Assembly: GCA_016278325.1 (NCBI GenBank)
Contig: JADQCB010000002.1
Coordinates: 248,001 to 312,000 of the forward strand
Length of the DNA: 64,000 nt
Direction: 5' to 3'
Origin: Actibacterium sp.
GTDB lineage: Bacteria; Pseudomonadota; Alphaproteobacteria; Rhodobacterales; Rhodobacteraceae
The notes beneath the pieces are model-generated. The model saw nothing but the letters and a program-made list of their open reading frames with translations. It was not told the origin of the DNA and did not search any database. The position numbers and the translations under genes were made by a program. This document shows, one piece after another, positions 16,482 through 25,766 of the stretch. The stretch's first letter is position 1. The number at the start of each line of letters is the position of its first letter.

Positions 16482-18011
16482 TTACGCGCCAAGCGCGCGG
16501 AACACCACCGGCAGCATCTCGGGCAGGTCCTCGGCGATCAGCCCCGGGCCGAATTGCCGCGCCGCCGCGATATGCAGCCAGGCGCCGGTTTCGGCCGCCT
16601 GCATCGGCGCCAGCCCGCGCGCCATGAGGCCGGTGACGATCCCGGACAGGACATCGCCGGCGCCCGCCGTCGCCAGCCAGGGCGCGGCGCGGTCGTAATG
16701 CGCGGCATTGATCGCACAGCGACCGGCCGGGTCGGCAATCACGGTATCGGGCCCCTTGAGCAGCACCACGCAGCCGGCCCGCGCCGCCGCCGCGCGCACC
16801 GCATCCAGGCGCGACCAGGCCGGGCCGGTATCGGGACGGGTGCCCAGGCGCGCCGCGAGATCGGGGAACAGGCGGGCGAATTCGCCATCATGCGGGGTCA
16901 GGACGCAGCGCGCATGCAGTTGCGCGAACAGGGCATCGGGCGCCGCGGCGAAGATGCTCAGCGCGTCGGCATCCAGCAGCGTCGCTCGCCCCGCCGCCAG
17001 CGCGGCGCCGATCAGCGCGTCCGCGCCCTGCCCCAGCCCCGGCCCGAGGCATAGCGCATTGATCCGGTCGTCCTGCAACCGCGCGCCAAGCTCCGCGGCA
17101 TCGGCGATCCGCGCCTGCATGATGGCGTTCAGTTGGGCGGCGTTTTCCTGCATCGCGGCGGGCGGGCAGCCCAGGGTGACCAGCCCGGCCCCCACCCGCA
17201 ACGCGGCGCGCGCCGCCAGCCGGCCCGCGCCGCCCCGGCCCGTGCCGCCGGCCAGGACCAGCGCGTGGCCATGGCTGTATTTATGCGCCAGGCGGCCCTT
17301 GGCCAGACGCGCCGGGGCCGGTGTGCCGGTCAGCGTCGCAGCACCGGCGGCCCCGGCCTCAAGCCCGATATCGGCCACGCGCAACCAGCCGCAATGGGCC
17401 GGGCCCTGCGCCAGGTAATGCCCGAGCCTGGGCCGATGGAAACTGACGCTCAGCGCCGCCGGGATCACGCCGGCCCCGTCGCCCAGCACGCGGCCGCTGT
17501 CACTGCACAGGCCAGACGGGATGTCGACGGCAACGATGCGCGCATCGCCCGCGGCGCCGGCGGAAATTGCCATCGCCAGTTCCCGCGCCTCGCCGTCCAG
17601 CGGGCGGGCCAGGCCGGTGCCGAACAGCGCGTCGACCACCAGGTCCTGCGCGTCAAGGCGGTGCCTTGCGTCGGATAACGGGCGAACCGCGCCGCAGCGC
17701 GCCCAGCGGTCGCGATTGGCTTGCGCATCCGGCGGCAGGTTCCCGTCCTGCCCCAGAAGAAACAGCGTCACCTTCCAGCCCCGCTCATGCAGCAGCCGGG
17801 CGATGACGAAACCGTCGCCGCCATTGTTGCCCGGACCGCACAGCACCATCGCGCGCCGTGGTGGCGTCGCAAGCGTGGGCCAATGCGCCAGGATCGCCGC
17901 GACCACGCCGCGCCCGGCGCGTTCCATCAGATCCAGCCCGGTCGCCGCGCCGGACCGGATTGCGGCCCCCTCGATGGCGCGCATTTGGGCAGATGTCAGC
18001 ACTTCGCTCAT
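16482..18011 (-). CDS. nnr: Bifunctional NAD(P)HX epimerase / ADP- or ATP-dependent dehydratase
   Basis: 509 residues with the expected two domains. The N-terminal YjeF epimerase domain (about 1-210) has LCGPGNNGGDGFVIARLL; the C-terminal ribokinase-like dehydratase domain (about 225-505) has ALVLAGGTGRGGAGRLAARAAL, LTPHDGEFARLFPD and ATAGAGDVLSGIVTGLMARG, the nucleotide-binding site. It repairs hydrated NAD(P)H. Cytoplasmic, single gene. Divergent from glnB with a 175-nt gap. Confidence 0.95.
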   Translation of the reverse strand: MSEVLTSAQMRAIEGAAIRSGAATGLDLMERAGRGVVAAILAHWPTLATPPRRAMVLCGPGNNGGDGFVIARLLHERGWKVTLFLLGQDGNLPPDAQANRDRWARCGAVRPLSDARHRLDAQDLVVDALFGTGLARPLDGEARELAMAISAGAAGDARIVAVDIPSGLCSDSGRVLGDGAGVIPAALSVSFHRPRLGHYLAQGPAHCGWLRVADIGLEAGAAGAATLTGTPAPARLAKGRLAHKYSHGHALVLAGGTGRGGAGRLAARAALRVGAGLVTLGCPPAAMQENAAQLNAIMQARIADAAELGARLQDDRINALCLGPGLGQGADALIGAALAAGRATLLDADALSIFAAAPDALFAQLHARCVLTPHDGEFARLFPDLAARLGTRPDTGPAWSRLDAVRAAAARAGCVVLLKGPDTVIADPAGRCAINAAHYDRAAPWLATAGAGDVLSGIVTGLMARGLAPMQAAETGAWLHIAAARQFGPGLIAEDLPEMLPVVFRALGA

Positions 18012-18159
18012 TCGATTGGCTTTCGCTTTTCATTTTGCGCCCGGTTTTTGAACCTGTTGCACAAATTTTCAGCACATCACACCGATTCCGGCACCTGCCC
18101 CCGGCCCATGGCAACGCCTCAATTGTTCCCGCCGCGCGAAAATGTTCTCTCAGCCTTGA

Positions 18160-18525
<366 letters not shown>

Positions 18526-18594
18526 GCCAGCAAACAGGACACCGGCCGCGGCATGAGCCCGGCCAGGAAAGCAGACTGAAAGGAATAAAGACAC

Positions 18595-20001
18595 ATGAGC
18601 AAGGACGCAGTTCTCAAGACCATCGCGGACGAGGGTGTCGAATATGTCGACATCCGCTTTACCGACCCGCGCGGGCGGTTGCAGCATGTCACGGTGGTGG
18701 CAGACCTGGTGGACGAAGACTTCATGGAAGAGGGCTTCATGTTCGACGGCTCGTCGATCGCCGGGTGGAAATCCATCGAAGCCTCGGACATGAAGCTCAT
18801 GCCCGATCCGTCCAGCGCCTATATCGACCCGTTCTACGCGGAAAAGACGCTTTGCCTGCATTGCTCGGTGGTCGAGCCCGATACCGGCGAACCCTATGAG
18901 CGCGACCCGCGCGGCACCGCCGAAAAGGCCGAGGCCTATCTCAAGTCCAGCGGCATCGGCGACACCTCTTTCTGGGGGCCCGAGGCCGAGTTCTTCATCT
19001 TCGACGACGTGCGCTTCTCGGTCGAGATGAACAAGGTGTCCTACCAGGTCGACTCGATCGACGCGTCCTGGAACACCGATACCGAATACGAGATGGGCAA
19101 CATGGGCCACCGCCCCGGCGTCAAGGGCGGCTATTTCCCGGTCAACCCGACCGACGATGCCCAGGATCTGCGCAACGAGATGCTGTCCACCATGAAGCGC
19201 ATGGGCATGAAGGTCGACAAGCACCACCACGAGGTCGCCTCGTGCCAGCACGAGCTGGGCCTGATCTTCGGCAGCCTGACCGAACAGGCCGACAACATGC
19301 AGAAATACAAGTATGTCATCCACAACGTCGCCCAGGCCTATGGCAAGACCGCGACCTTCATGCCCAAGCCGATTGCCGGCGACAACGGCACCGGCATGCA
19401 TGTGAACATGTCGATCTGGAAGGATGGCAAACCGCTCTTCGCGGGGGACAAATATGCAGATCTCAGCCAGGAGGCGCTGCATTTCATCGGCGGCATCCTG
19501 AAGCACGCGAAAACGCTGAACGCCTTCACCAACCCGGCGACCAACAGCTACAAGCGGCTGATCCCGGGCTTCGAGGCTCCGGTGCTGCGCGCCTATTCGG
19601 CCCGCAACCGGTCGGGCTGCGTGCGCATCCCGTGGACCGAAAGCCCCAAGGCCAAGCGCGTCGAGGCCCGCTTCCCCGACCCGGCGGCAAACCCCTACCT
19701 GGCCTTCGCCGCGCTGCTGATGGCCGGAATCGACGGGATCAAGAACAAGATCGACCCGGGCGAGGCGATGGACAAGAATCTCTACGATCTGCCGCCGGAA
19801 GAGCTGGAAGGCATCCCGACGGTCTGCGCCAGCCTGCGCGAGGCGCTGGAAAGCCTGGAGGCCGACCACGAGTTCCTGCTGGCCGGCGACGTCTTCACCA
19901 AGGATCAGATCGAGGGTTATCTCGCCCTCAAATGGGAAGAGGTCTATGCCTTCGAGCACACGCCGCACCCGGTCGAGTTCAAGCTTTACTACAGCTGCTG
20001 A
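18595..20001 (+). CDS. glnA: Glutamine synthetase, type I
   Basis: 468 residues. Beta-grasp N-terminus with [11 protein letters not shown], catalytic domain with [14 protein letters not shown], the [13 protein letters not shown] block and [17 protein letters not shown]. The adenylylation site is the Tyr at residue 397 in [10 protein letters not shown], so it is a GSI-beta enzyme controlled by adenylylation. It converts glutamate and ammonia to glutamine. Co-transcribed with glnB; followed by a strong terminator. Confidence 0.98.
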   Translation: MSKDAVLKTIADEGVEYVDIRFTDPRGRLQHVTVVADLVDEDFMEEGFMFDGSSIAGWKSIEASDMKLMPDPSSAYIDPFYAEKTLCLHCSVVEPDTGEPYERDPRGTAEKAEAYLKSSGIGDTSFWGPEAEFFIFDDVRFSVEMNKVSYQVDSIDASWNTDTEYEMGNMGHRPGVKGGYFPVNPTDDAQDLRNEMLSTMKRMGMKVDKHHHEVASCQHELGLIFGSLTEQADNMQKYKYVIHNVAQAYGKTATFMPKPIAGDNGTGMHVNMSIWKDGKPLFAGDKYADLSQEALHFIGGILKHAKTLNAFTNPATNSYKRLIPGFEAPVLRAYSARNRSGCVRIPWTESPKAKRVEARFPDPAANPYLAFAALLMAGIDGIKNKIDPGEAMDKNLYDLPPEELEGIPTVCASLREALESLEADHEFLLAGDVFTKDQIEGYLALKWEEVYAFEHTPHPVEFKLYYSC

Positions 20002-20025
20002 CCGGGGCCGATCCGGAAACGATGA

Positions 20026-20051
20026 GGGGCGCCCATCCGGGCGCCCCTTTT
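20026..20051 (+). terminator. Terminator of glnB-glnA
   Basis: Stem ggggcgcc/ggcgcccc region with a short loop followed by TTTT, 24 nt after the glnA stop codon. Confidence 0.85.
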
Positions 20052-20091
20052 GCTTTCGCCCGCTTCCCGACGACCTGCGAATCACCTGGCA

Positions 20092-20111
20092 ACTTGTCCA
20101 AAAGGACAAGT
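20092..20111. promoter_or_regulatory. 20-bp perfect palindrome, lux-box-like
   Basis: Arms ACTTGTCC and GGACAAGT flank AAAA. The outer bases follow the ACYTG-N10-CARGT pattern of lux boxes bound by LuxR-type quorum-sensing regulators. It is in the 329-nt gap between glnA and the next gene, about 220 nt upstream of that start. The rest of the gap (20112-20330) is AT-richer than its surroundings and contains a smaller palindrome GAATT-A-AATTC at 20244-20254 but no clear promoter. Confidence 0.4.
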
Positions 20112-20330
20112 CGCCCTGCCCTGCACATGCTCACGCGGCATCGTAATCGCCTCGAAATCGCCGTTTCGGGAAACAATGGGGCAAGACTCGGCGTTTTCGG
20201 TTCGAATAAGGCAACATGTTCGGATTTGTGAGACATTTGCCGAGAATTAAATTCGACTTGGCCAAATTGTTTCCGCATTTCGCCGTCAGCTTCCGAACAT
20301 CGGATGATGTCCGAGCAATGGAGAGAAACA

Positions 20331-21308
20331 ATGTCGGATCAAACCAGCCACACCCGCGCATCGCTGCTGTTCGATGGTCCGGTGGACCTGGATTTCATCA
20401 GCCTGGTCCACGAGCTGCACCGCGTGTTCCGCAACATCGCCGTGGAATTCGACGAGACCGCGGTGGCCGAGGGCAGCCATGCGCTGTTCATCAGCGAGGG
20501 CATGATCCTGCGCGTCGCGCTGTCCGATCAGCCGGTCGATCCCGACGCGCTGCGCCAGGCGCAGCGCCCGCTTCAGCCCAAGGTCAGTATTGCGATCGTC
20601 GATGCCCTGCTCGACGATGTCAGCCAGAAGGTCGAGGTGTCGGTGCAACCCGGCCAGGGCCGCGTCCTGCCCGAACGCACCCGGCTGGCGGCCTGCTATC
20701 ACGTCGTGCGCCACATGCTGCGCCGCCACGAGGCCAGCCTGGTGCTGTGGCACCAGACCGAAACGCTGTTCACCGCCGAGGAATTCGAGAACCCGCTCGC
20801 CCTGGGCGCGCCGCAGCCGCGCCGCCCGGAACGCAGCGCGGCGCGCCGGGCCAGCCGGCGCCCCGCCGGGTTCGGCGCCACCAGCAAGGTGGCCGGGTTC
20901 CAGTCCGCGCATATGGCGGTGAACGAAAACCATCAGCGGCTGGACGATGACATGGCCGACGCGATGTCCGCCGCCCGCGAGCGCCTGCACGAGGAGGCCG
21001 ATTTCGCCGACGCGGAAGAGCGCTTGCGCAACAGCCGCGCCGAGATCTTCGACGCCAGCCTGCTGGACAGCGCCCGGGAAACCGCCTCCCGCCCGCGCGC
21101 GGAAATCGGCCGGATCGAGCAGATTTCGGTCTATCTGATGACCATCTCGATCATGCTGCTCTGGTTCCCGGTGGGCATCGCCATGCTGATCTACAACGTG
21201 CTGCGCGGCGAGAACCTCAATGCCACGGCACGGGCGATGGCGATCACGTCGGTCGGTATCGGCGTGTCCTCGCTGATCGGGTCCGGGGCGCTTCAGGGGC
21301 TGGTCTGA
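20331..21308 (+). CDS. Conserved-looking membrane-anchored protein of unknown function
   Basis: 325 residues. The soluble N-terminal part (about 1-180) begins LLFDGPVDLDFISLVHELHRVFRNIAVEFDE, in pieces, and looks like an alpha/beta domain. A basic, Arg/Pro-rich linker near 160-195 and a charged helical stretch lead to two hydrophobic spans at the C-terminus (VYLMTISIMLLWFPVGIAML and AMAITSVGIGVSSLIGSG). ATG 20331 has GGAGAG upstream; a start at 20304 is less likely. I recognise no family. It is followed by its own terminator. Confidence 0.75.
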   Translation: MSDQTSHTRASLLFDGPVDLDFISLVHELHRVFRNIAVEFDETAVAEGSHALFISEGMILRVALSDQPVDPDALRQAQRPLQPKVSIAIVDALLDDVSQKVEVSVQPGQGRVLPERTRLAACYHVVRHMLRRHEASLVLWHQTETLFTAEEFENPLALGAPQPRRPERSAARRASRRPAGFGATSKVAGFQSAHMAVNENHQRLDDDMADAMSAARERLHEEADFADAEERLRNSRAEIFDASLLDSARETASRPRAEIGRIEQISVYLMTISIMLLWFPVGIAMLIYNVLRGENLNATARAMAITSVGIGVSSLIGSGALQGLV

Positions 21309-21339
21309 CGCACGGGCAGATCCGCCGGCCGTATTCGGG

Positions 21340-21365
21340 CGGGCCGCCATGGCGGCCCGTCTTTT
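21340..21365 (+). terminator. Terminator after the unknown membrane protein gene
   Basis: Self-complementary gggccgccatggcggccc followed by gtcttttcg, 33 nt after the stop codon of the upstream gene. The stem is strong; the T-tract is short. Confidence 0.6.
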
Positions 21366-21442
21366 CGAGCCGGGGAGGCGGTTGACGGTTTTCGGGCCGC
21401 TGCGCCTGCGCTATCATCGGTCCAAAAGCGGCAGGCAGGAAA

Positions 21443-22660
21443 ATGGGCGGTCTGATCAGGGGTCTGGTGCTGTGGCTGGTGCTGGCCGGCGGTGCAGCGG
21501 GGCAGGAAATGTCGGCGCTGGCGCGCGTCGATGCCGCAGGCTCGGCGATAACGGATGCGCAGGGCGGCATCGTGCTGCGGCTGGCGCTCAGCCAGCCGGT
21601 TCCCTATCGCGTGCGCCACCTGGATCGACCGCGCCGGCTGGTCGTCGATTTCCGCGAAGTGGATTGGCGGGGCATCGACATTGCGGCCCTGGACCGGTCG
21701 GCCCGGGTCAGCGCGGTGCAGGCGGGGCGCCTGCGCCCGGGCTGGTCGCGGCTGGTCTTGGAGCTGGCAGGCCCGCAAATCCTGCGCCAGGCCGAGATGA
21801 CCGATGACCCGCTGACCGGCCGCGCCATGCTCCGGTTGCGCCTGGTGCCGGTCTCACGCTCCGAATACGCCGCGCAGTCGGTCGATGCGCAATCTGCCCT
21901 CTGGGGGTTGCCCGCGCCGCGCAAACTGCCGCCGCCACGGCGCCGCCAGGACGGGTCGCGCCCGCTGCGCGTCGTGCTGGACCCCGGCCATGGCGGGATC
22001 GACCCCGGCGCCCAGGTTGACGGCACCGTCGAGGCCCGGCTGATGCTGACTTTCGCGCGCGAGGTGCAGGCGGTTCTGCGCCGGGCCGGGATGCAGGCGG
22101 TCCTGACCCGCAGCGACGACAGTTTCGTCCCGCTCGAGGCACGGATCACGCGGGCCCGGGCGGCCCGGGCGGACGTGATGCTGTCGCTTCATGCCGACGC
22201 ATTGGCCGAGGGGCGCGCCACCGGCGCCGCGGTCTATACCCTGTCGGAAAATGCCTCGGACCGGGCGGCGCAGCTTCTGGCCGAACGTCACGACCGCGCC
22301 GACCTGCTGGCCGGTGTCGATCTCAAGGGGCAGGATGACGCCATCGCCGGCGTGCTGATGGATCTGGCCCGCACCGACACCGCGCCCCGCAGCGACGCGC
22401 TGGCCAGCGCCCTGGTCGCCGGGTTGCGCCGGGCCGATCTGCCGCTGCACAAGCATGCGCACCAGACGGCCGGTTTCTCGGTGCTCAAGGCCCCGGACTT
22501 TCCCTCGGCCCTGATCGAGCTGGGATTCCTGTCCTCGCCGCGCGACCTGGCCCGGTTGACCGACCCGGAGTGGCGGGCGCGGGCGGCCGCGGCGATTGCC
22601 GATGCCCTGACCCGCTGGGCCGAAGCGGACGCCGCGAACGCGGCGCTGCTGCGGCACTGA
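21443..22660 (+). CDS. N-acetylmuramoyl-L-alanine amidase with AMIN domain
   Basis: 405 residues. A signal peptide (LIRGLVLWLVLAGGAAGQ) precedes an AMIN domain (about 30-140, beta-rich, RRLVVDFREVDW) that localises AmiC-type enzymes to the septum, then an Amidase_3 domain from about 170: VLDPGHGGIDPGA with a Zn-binding His, EARLML, SLHADA with the second His, and ALIELGFLS with the catalytic Glu. It cleaves stem peptides from glycan strands during daughter-cell separation. Confidence 0.93.
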   Translation: MGGLIRGLVLWLVLAGGAAGQEMSALARVDAAGSAITDAQGGIVLRLALSQPVPYRVRHLDRPRRLVVDFREVDWRGIDIAALDRSARVSAVQAGRLRPGWSRLVLELAGPQILRQAEMTDDPLTGRAMLRLRLVPVSRSEYAAQSVDAQSALWGLPAPRKLPPPRRRQDGSRPLRVVLDPGHGGIDPGAQVDGTVEARLMLTFAREVQAVLRRAGMQAVLTRSDDSFVPLEARITRARAARADVMLSLHADALAEGRATGAAVYTLSENASDRAAQLLAERHDRADLLAGVDLKGQDDAIAGVLMDLARTDTAPRSDALASALVAGLRRADLPLHKHAHQTAGFSVLKAPDFPSALIELGFLSSPRDLARLTDPEWRARAAAAIADALTRWAEADAANAALLRH

Positions 22661-22703
22661 CCGCATCGGCCGGCCAGTGCCGGCCCGGGATGCGCCTGCC
22701 TGG

Positions 22704-22979
22704 TTACGGGCAGGTGCGAATGGTATAGGTGCCATCCCCGTTGGAATAGGCGCATTGGTCCTTTGCCCGGTTGCGGGCGACCAGCGTGCCCACGGCCGCG
22801 CCCGACAGCGCGGCAAGGATGGTCCAGTTGTCATTGGCATCGAGCGCCTTCGCGCCCACGATTCCGATCGCCGCGCCGGCCAGCGCGCCGCCGACCATCT
22901 GCTGCTCGGTAGTCATTTCCTCGCATCCGGAAATTGCCAGAGCCGCGGCAAGACCTATCGGCAGAACGAACCTGTTCAT
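22704..22979 (-). CDS. Small glycine-zipper lipoprotein
   Basis: 91 residues. A lipoprotein signal MNRFVLPIGLAAALAISGC ends in the lipobox ISGC, followed by EEMTTEQQMVGGALAGAAIGIVGAKAL and LAALSGAAVGTLVA, which are glycine-zipper segments that can insert into membranes. The C-terminus YSNGDGTYTIRTCP has a second Cys. Probably outer-membrane associated. ATG 22979 is chosen over an upstream extension because the signal peptide starts there, with GAGGAAG just before it. Confidence 0.82.
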   Translation of the reverse strand: MNRFVLPIGLAAALAISGCEEMTTEQQMVGGALAGAAIGIVGAKALDANDNWTILAALSGAAVGTLVARNRAKDQCAYSNGDGTYTIRTCP

Positions 22980-23064
22980 GACTTCCTCCTCGGGTTGCGG
23001 ACGACGTGGCACGCCCTCGGCAGGAACCCTGGCAGATCGGTATCAACAGTGGCAATGACAGCGA

Positions 23065-23748
23065 TCAATCCGCGCCCGAACCAGCGAAAAGCACCGCGGT
23101 ATCGGCCAGGTGCATCAGCACCGCCGCGTAGAAGAGTATGCTCGCGGCCAGAACGAAGACGTGCCATATCGTGTTGTGAAACGGCAGGACCTCCCACAGG
23201 AAGAACACCACCCCGATCGAATAGAGCGCGCCCCCCGCGACCACCAGCCACAGCACCGGGCCCGACAATTCGGCGAAGACGGCCCAGCCGGCCACCACGC
23301 CGACCCAGCCCATGCCCAGATATAGCACCAGCCCGAGCCAGCGAAACCGGTTCGGGGCCAGGATCTTGAGCCCCGACCCGGCCACCGCCGCGCCCCACAG
23401 CCCGGTCAGCAGCGCCGTGCCATGCCCGCCCGACAACAGCGTGAAGGGCGTGTAGGTGCCGGCGATCTTGAAATAGATCGCCGAATGGTCCAGCCGCTTG
23501 AGCACCCCCTTCCAGCGCTCCAGCGGCACCATGTGATAAAGCGCCGAGAACAGGATCATCGCCAGGAACGTGCCGCCATAGATCGCGGTGGCGACGATCG
23601 CCGTCACGTCGCCGCGCCATTCTGCGGCCCGCGTGATCAGCACCGGCACCGCCGTCAGCACCACCGCAAGCCCCAGCACATGCACGACGGCATCGCTCAG
23701 CCGTTCGGCACGGCTGTAATCGGGGCGGATCGAGGAACGCGGGCACAT
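23065..23748 (-). CDS. Hemolysin III / PAQR family membrane protein
   Basis: 227 residues, seven predicted membrane spans. RAERLSDAVVHVLGLAVVL opens the protein; FSALYHMVP and RLDHSAIYFKIAGTYTPF carry family His/Asp/Ser residues, and WEVLPFHNTIWHVFVLAAS holds the C-terminal HxxxH motif. The name hemolysin III is historical; PAQR-type proteins are probable lipid hydrolases. ATG 23748 is used; a GTG 60 nt upstream is an alternative. Confidence 0.9.
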   Translation of the reverse strand: MCPRSSIRPDYSRAERLSDAVVHVLGLAVVLTAVPVLITRAAEWRGDVTAIVATAIYGGTFLAMILFSALYHMVPLERWKGVLKRLDHSAIYFKIAGTYTPFTLLSGGHGTALLTGLWGAAVAGSGLKILAPNRFRWLGLVLYLGMGWVGVVAGWAVFAELSGPVLWLVVAGGALYSIGVVFFLWEVLPFHNTIWHVFVLAASILFYAAVLMHLADTAVLFAGSGAD

Positions 23749-23823
23749 GCCTTCAATATAGGGCCGGCCCGGCGGCAATGGAATGCGGGGCGGCGCCCGG
23801 GCCGTCACGTTTGCAAGAGCGGG

Positions 23824-24606
23824 TCAGCCCCCCGCTACCGCCTGGCGTGCCTCTGCCGCCCGCCGGCGCAGCCCCTGCGCCAGGGTCAGCGCGTCGCTGC
23901 CCACGGCCAGGACGGTGACGCCCAGGGCCGCGTAGCGGGCGAAGCTGGCCGGATCGAAATCGAGGAACCCCGCGGCCTTGCCCGCGGCGCGGATGCGGCC
24001 GATCGCATCCTCGATGGCGGCGATCACCTCGGGCGCGTCCGGGCGGCCCGGAAAGCCCATGTTGGCCGACAGGTCGGCCGGGCCGATGAACACGCCGTCG
24101 ATCCCGTCCACCGCAAGGATGGCGTCGAGATTGTCCAGCGCCGCGGGTGTCTCGGCCTGAACGATCACGCAGATCTCGTCATTGGCGTCTTCAATGTAAT
24201 CGGCGATGCCCGAATAGTTCGAGGCACGCGCCACCGCCGCGCCCATCCCGCGGATACCCGCCGGCGGGTATTTTGCGGCGGCCACGATCGCGCGCGCCTG
24301 CGCGGGCGTGTCCACCATCGGCACCAGCAGCGTCTGCGCGCCGAAATCCAGAACCTGCTTGATCATCCAGGTCTCGTCGGCCGGGACCCGGACCATGGAC
24401 GCCGGGCCCTGCGCCCCGATCGCGATCAGCTGGTCGCGGATCGCCGCCACGTCATAGGGGCCATGCTCGGCATCGATGCAACACCAGTCATATCCGGCCC
24501 CGGCCGCGATCTCGGCGGTTCCGGTCGCGCCAAGGTTCAGCCACACGCCGATCTGCATGCGCCCGTCCCGCATCGCCTGTTTCAGTCTGTTCTTCGGTGC
24601 GCCCAT
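23824..24606 (-). CDS. HpcH/HpaI-type 2-oxo-3-hydroxy acid aldolase
   Basis: 260 residues. WCCIDAEHGPYD, the IVQAETPAALDNLDAI segment with a metal-binding Glu, and GVFIGPADLSANMG with the metal-binding Asp identify the class II HpcH/HpaI/GarL aldolases, which split 2-oxo-3-deoxy or 2-oxo-4-hydroxy acids to pyruvate or related products. GGAGGA lies 7 nt before ATG 24606. It follows aglK by 68 nt on the same strand, so it may be co-transcribed with the sugar locus; the substrate cannot be deduced. Confidence 0.88.
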   Translation of the reverse strand: MGAPKNRLKQAMRDGRMQIGVWLNLGATGTAEIAAGAGYDWCCIDAEHGPYDVAAIRDQLIAIGAQGPASMVRVPADETWMIKQVLDFGAQTLLVPMVDTPAQARAIVAAAKYPPAGIRGMGAAVARASNYSGIADYIEDANDEICVIVQAETPAALDNLDAILAVDGIDGVFIGPADLSANMGFPGRPDAPEVIAAIEDAIGRIRAAGKAAGFLDFDPASFARYAALGVTVLAVGSDALTLAQGLRRRAAEARQAVAGG

Positions 24607-24674
24607 TGCGAATCCTCCATTTGCCAGACCGGACAGTTGCCGCAACGGGCCGAAAGGTCAAACCGCGCCGCGCC

Positions 24675-25766
24675 TCAGCGATAGAGCAGCGACCGGCCCT
24701 CGGCGAACAGGTGCACCCGGTCGGGGTCGGCGATCAACCGCACGGACCGGCCGCGCAGATCGCTGTGGATGCCGGGCAGCTTGGCGATCACCGGGTCGGC
24801 GCCGCGCTCGGATTCGAAATAGAGCAGCGTCACCTCGCCCAGGGCCTCGACGATCGCGATGGCGCCGTCGATCATCGCCTCGCCGCCATCGGCCAGGCGC
24901 AGATCCTCGGGGCGCACACCGACATTCACCTTGCGGCCCATATCCGTCTCTCGCGTCGGCACATGCGAGCGCGCGACCCCTTCGCCATCGAGCCGCACCA
25001 GCGTCTGCTCGCCCGTCTCGATCACCTCGCCGGGCAGCAGGTTCATCGCCGGGCTGCCGATGAACTGGGCCACGAATTCGTTCTCGGGGCGCTCGTAAAG
25101 ATCCAGCGGCGTGCCCACCTGGGCGATGCCCTTGTTGGCCAGCACCACGATGCGGCTGGCCAGCGTCATCGCCTCGACCTGGTCGTGGGTGACATAGATC
25201 ATCGTGCTGTCGGGCATCGATTCCTTCAACTGGGCGATCTCGATCCGGGTGGCCACGCGCAGCGCCGCGTCGAGATTCGAAAGCGGCTCGTCGAACAGAT
25301 ATACCTTGGGATCGCGCACGATCGAGCGGCCGATCGCCACCCTTTGCCGCTGTCCGCCCGAAAGCGCCCTGGGCAGGCGGTCGAGATAGGGTTCGAGTTG
25401 CAGGATCTTCGCGGCCTTCTGCACCGCCGCGGCGATCTCGGCCTTGCTCTTCTTCGCGATCTTCAGGGCGAATTCCATGTTCTCGCGCACCGTCATGTGC
25501 GGATAGAGCGCGTAGGACTGGAACACCATGGCGATTCCGCGCTGGCTGGGCGGCACGTTGTTCATTACCTGCCCGTCGATCTCCAACGTTCCGTCGGTGA
25601 TCCGTTCCAACCCGGCGATCATGCGCAGAAGCGTGGATTTTCCGCATCCCGACGGGCCGACGAAAACCACCAGCTCTCCGGTTTCGATATCAAGGTCGAT
25701 GTCTTTCAAAACCTCGACCGCGCCGCCATAGGTCTTGGCGACACCGGTGAGTTTAACATTCGCCAT
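24675..25766 (-). CDS. aglK: Alpha-glucoside ABC transporter ATP-binding protein
   Basis: 363 residues. Walker A GPSGCGKST at about 36-44, signature LSGGQRQRVAIGRS, Walker B VYLFDEPLSNLDA and the H-loop VTHDQVEAM are present, followed by a C-terminal TOBE/MalK regulatory domain (ENEFVAQFIGSPAMNLLPG). It is the energising subunit for AglF/AglG. Its start overlaps the end of aglA by 14 nt, so translation is coupled. Confidence 0.95.
   Translation of the reverse strand: MANVKLTGVAKTYGGAVEVLKDIDLDIETGELVVFVGPSGCGKSTLLRMIAGLERITDGTLEIDGQVMNNVPPSQRGIAMVFQSYALYPHMTVRENMEFALKIAKKSKAEIAAAVQKAAKILQLEPYLDRLPRALSGGQRQRVAIGRSIVRDPKVYLFDEPLSNLDAALRVATRIEIAQLKESMPDSTMIYVTHDQVEAMTLASRIVVLANKGIAQVGTPLDLYERPENEFVAQFIGSPAMNLLPGEVIETGEQTLVRLDGEGVARSHVPTRETDMGRKVNVGVRPEDLRLADGGEAMIDGAIAIVEALGEVTLLYFESERGADPVIAKLPGIHSDLRGRSVRLIADPDRVHLFAEGRSLLYR

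Noticed and set aside
23748-23808. Longer start for the hemolysin III gene
   Set aside because: The upstream GTG adds a Pro/Arg-rich tail unlike the family; ATG 23748 is a better fit.
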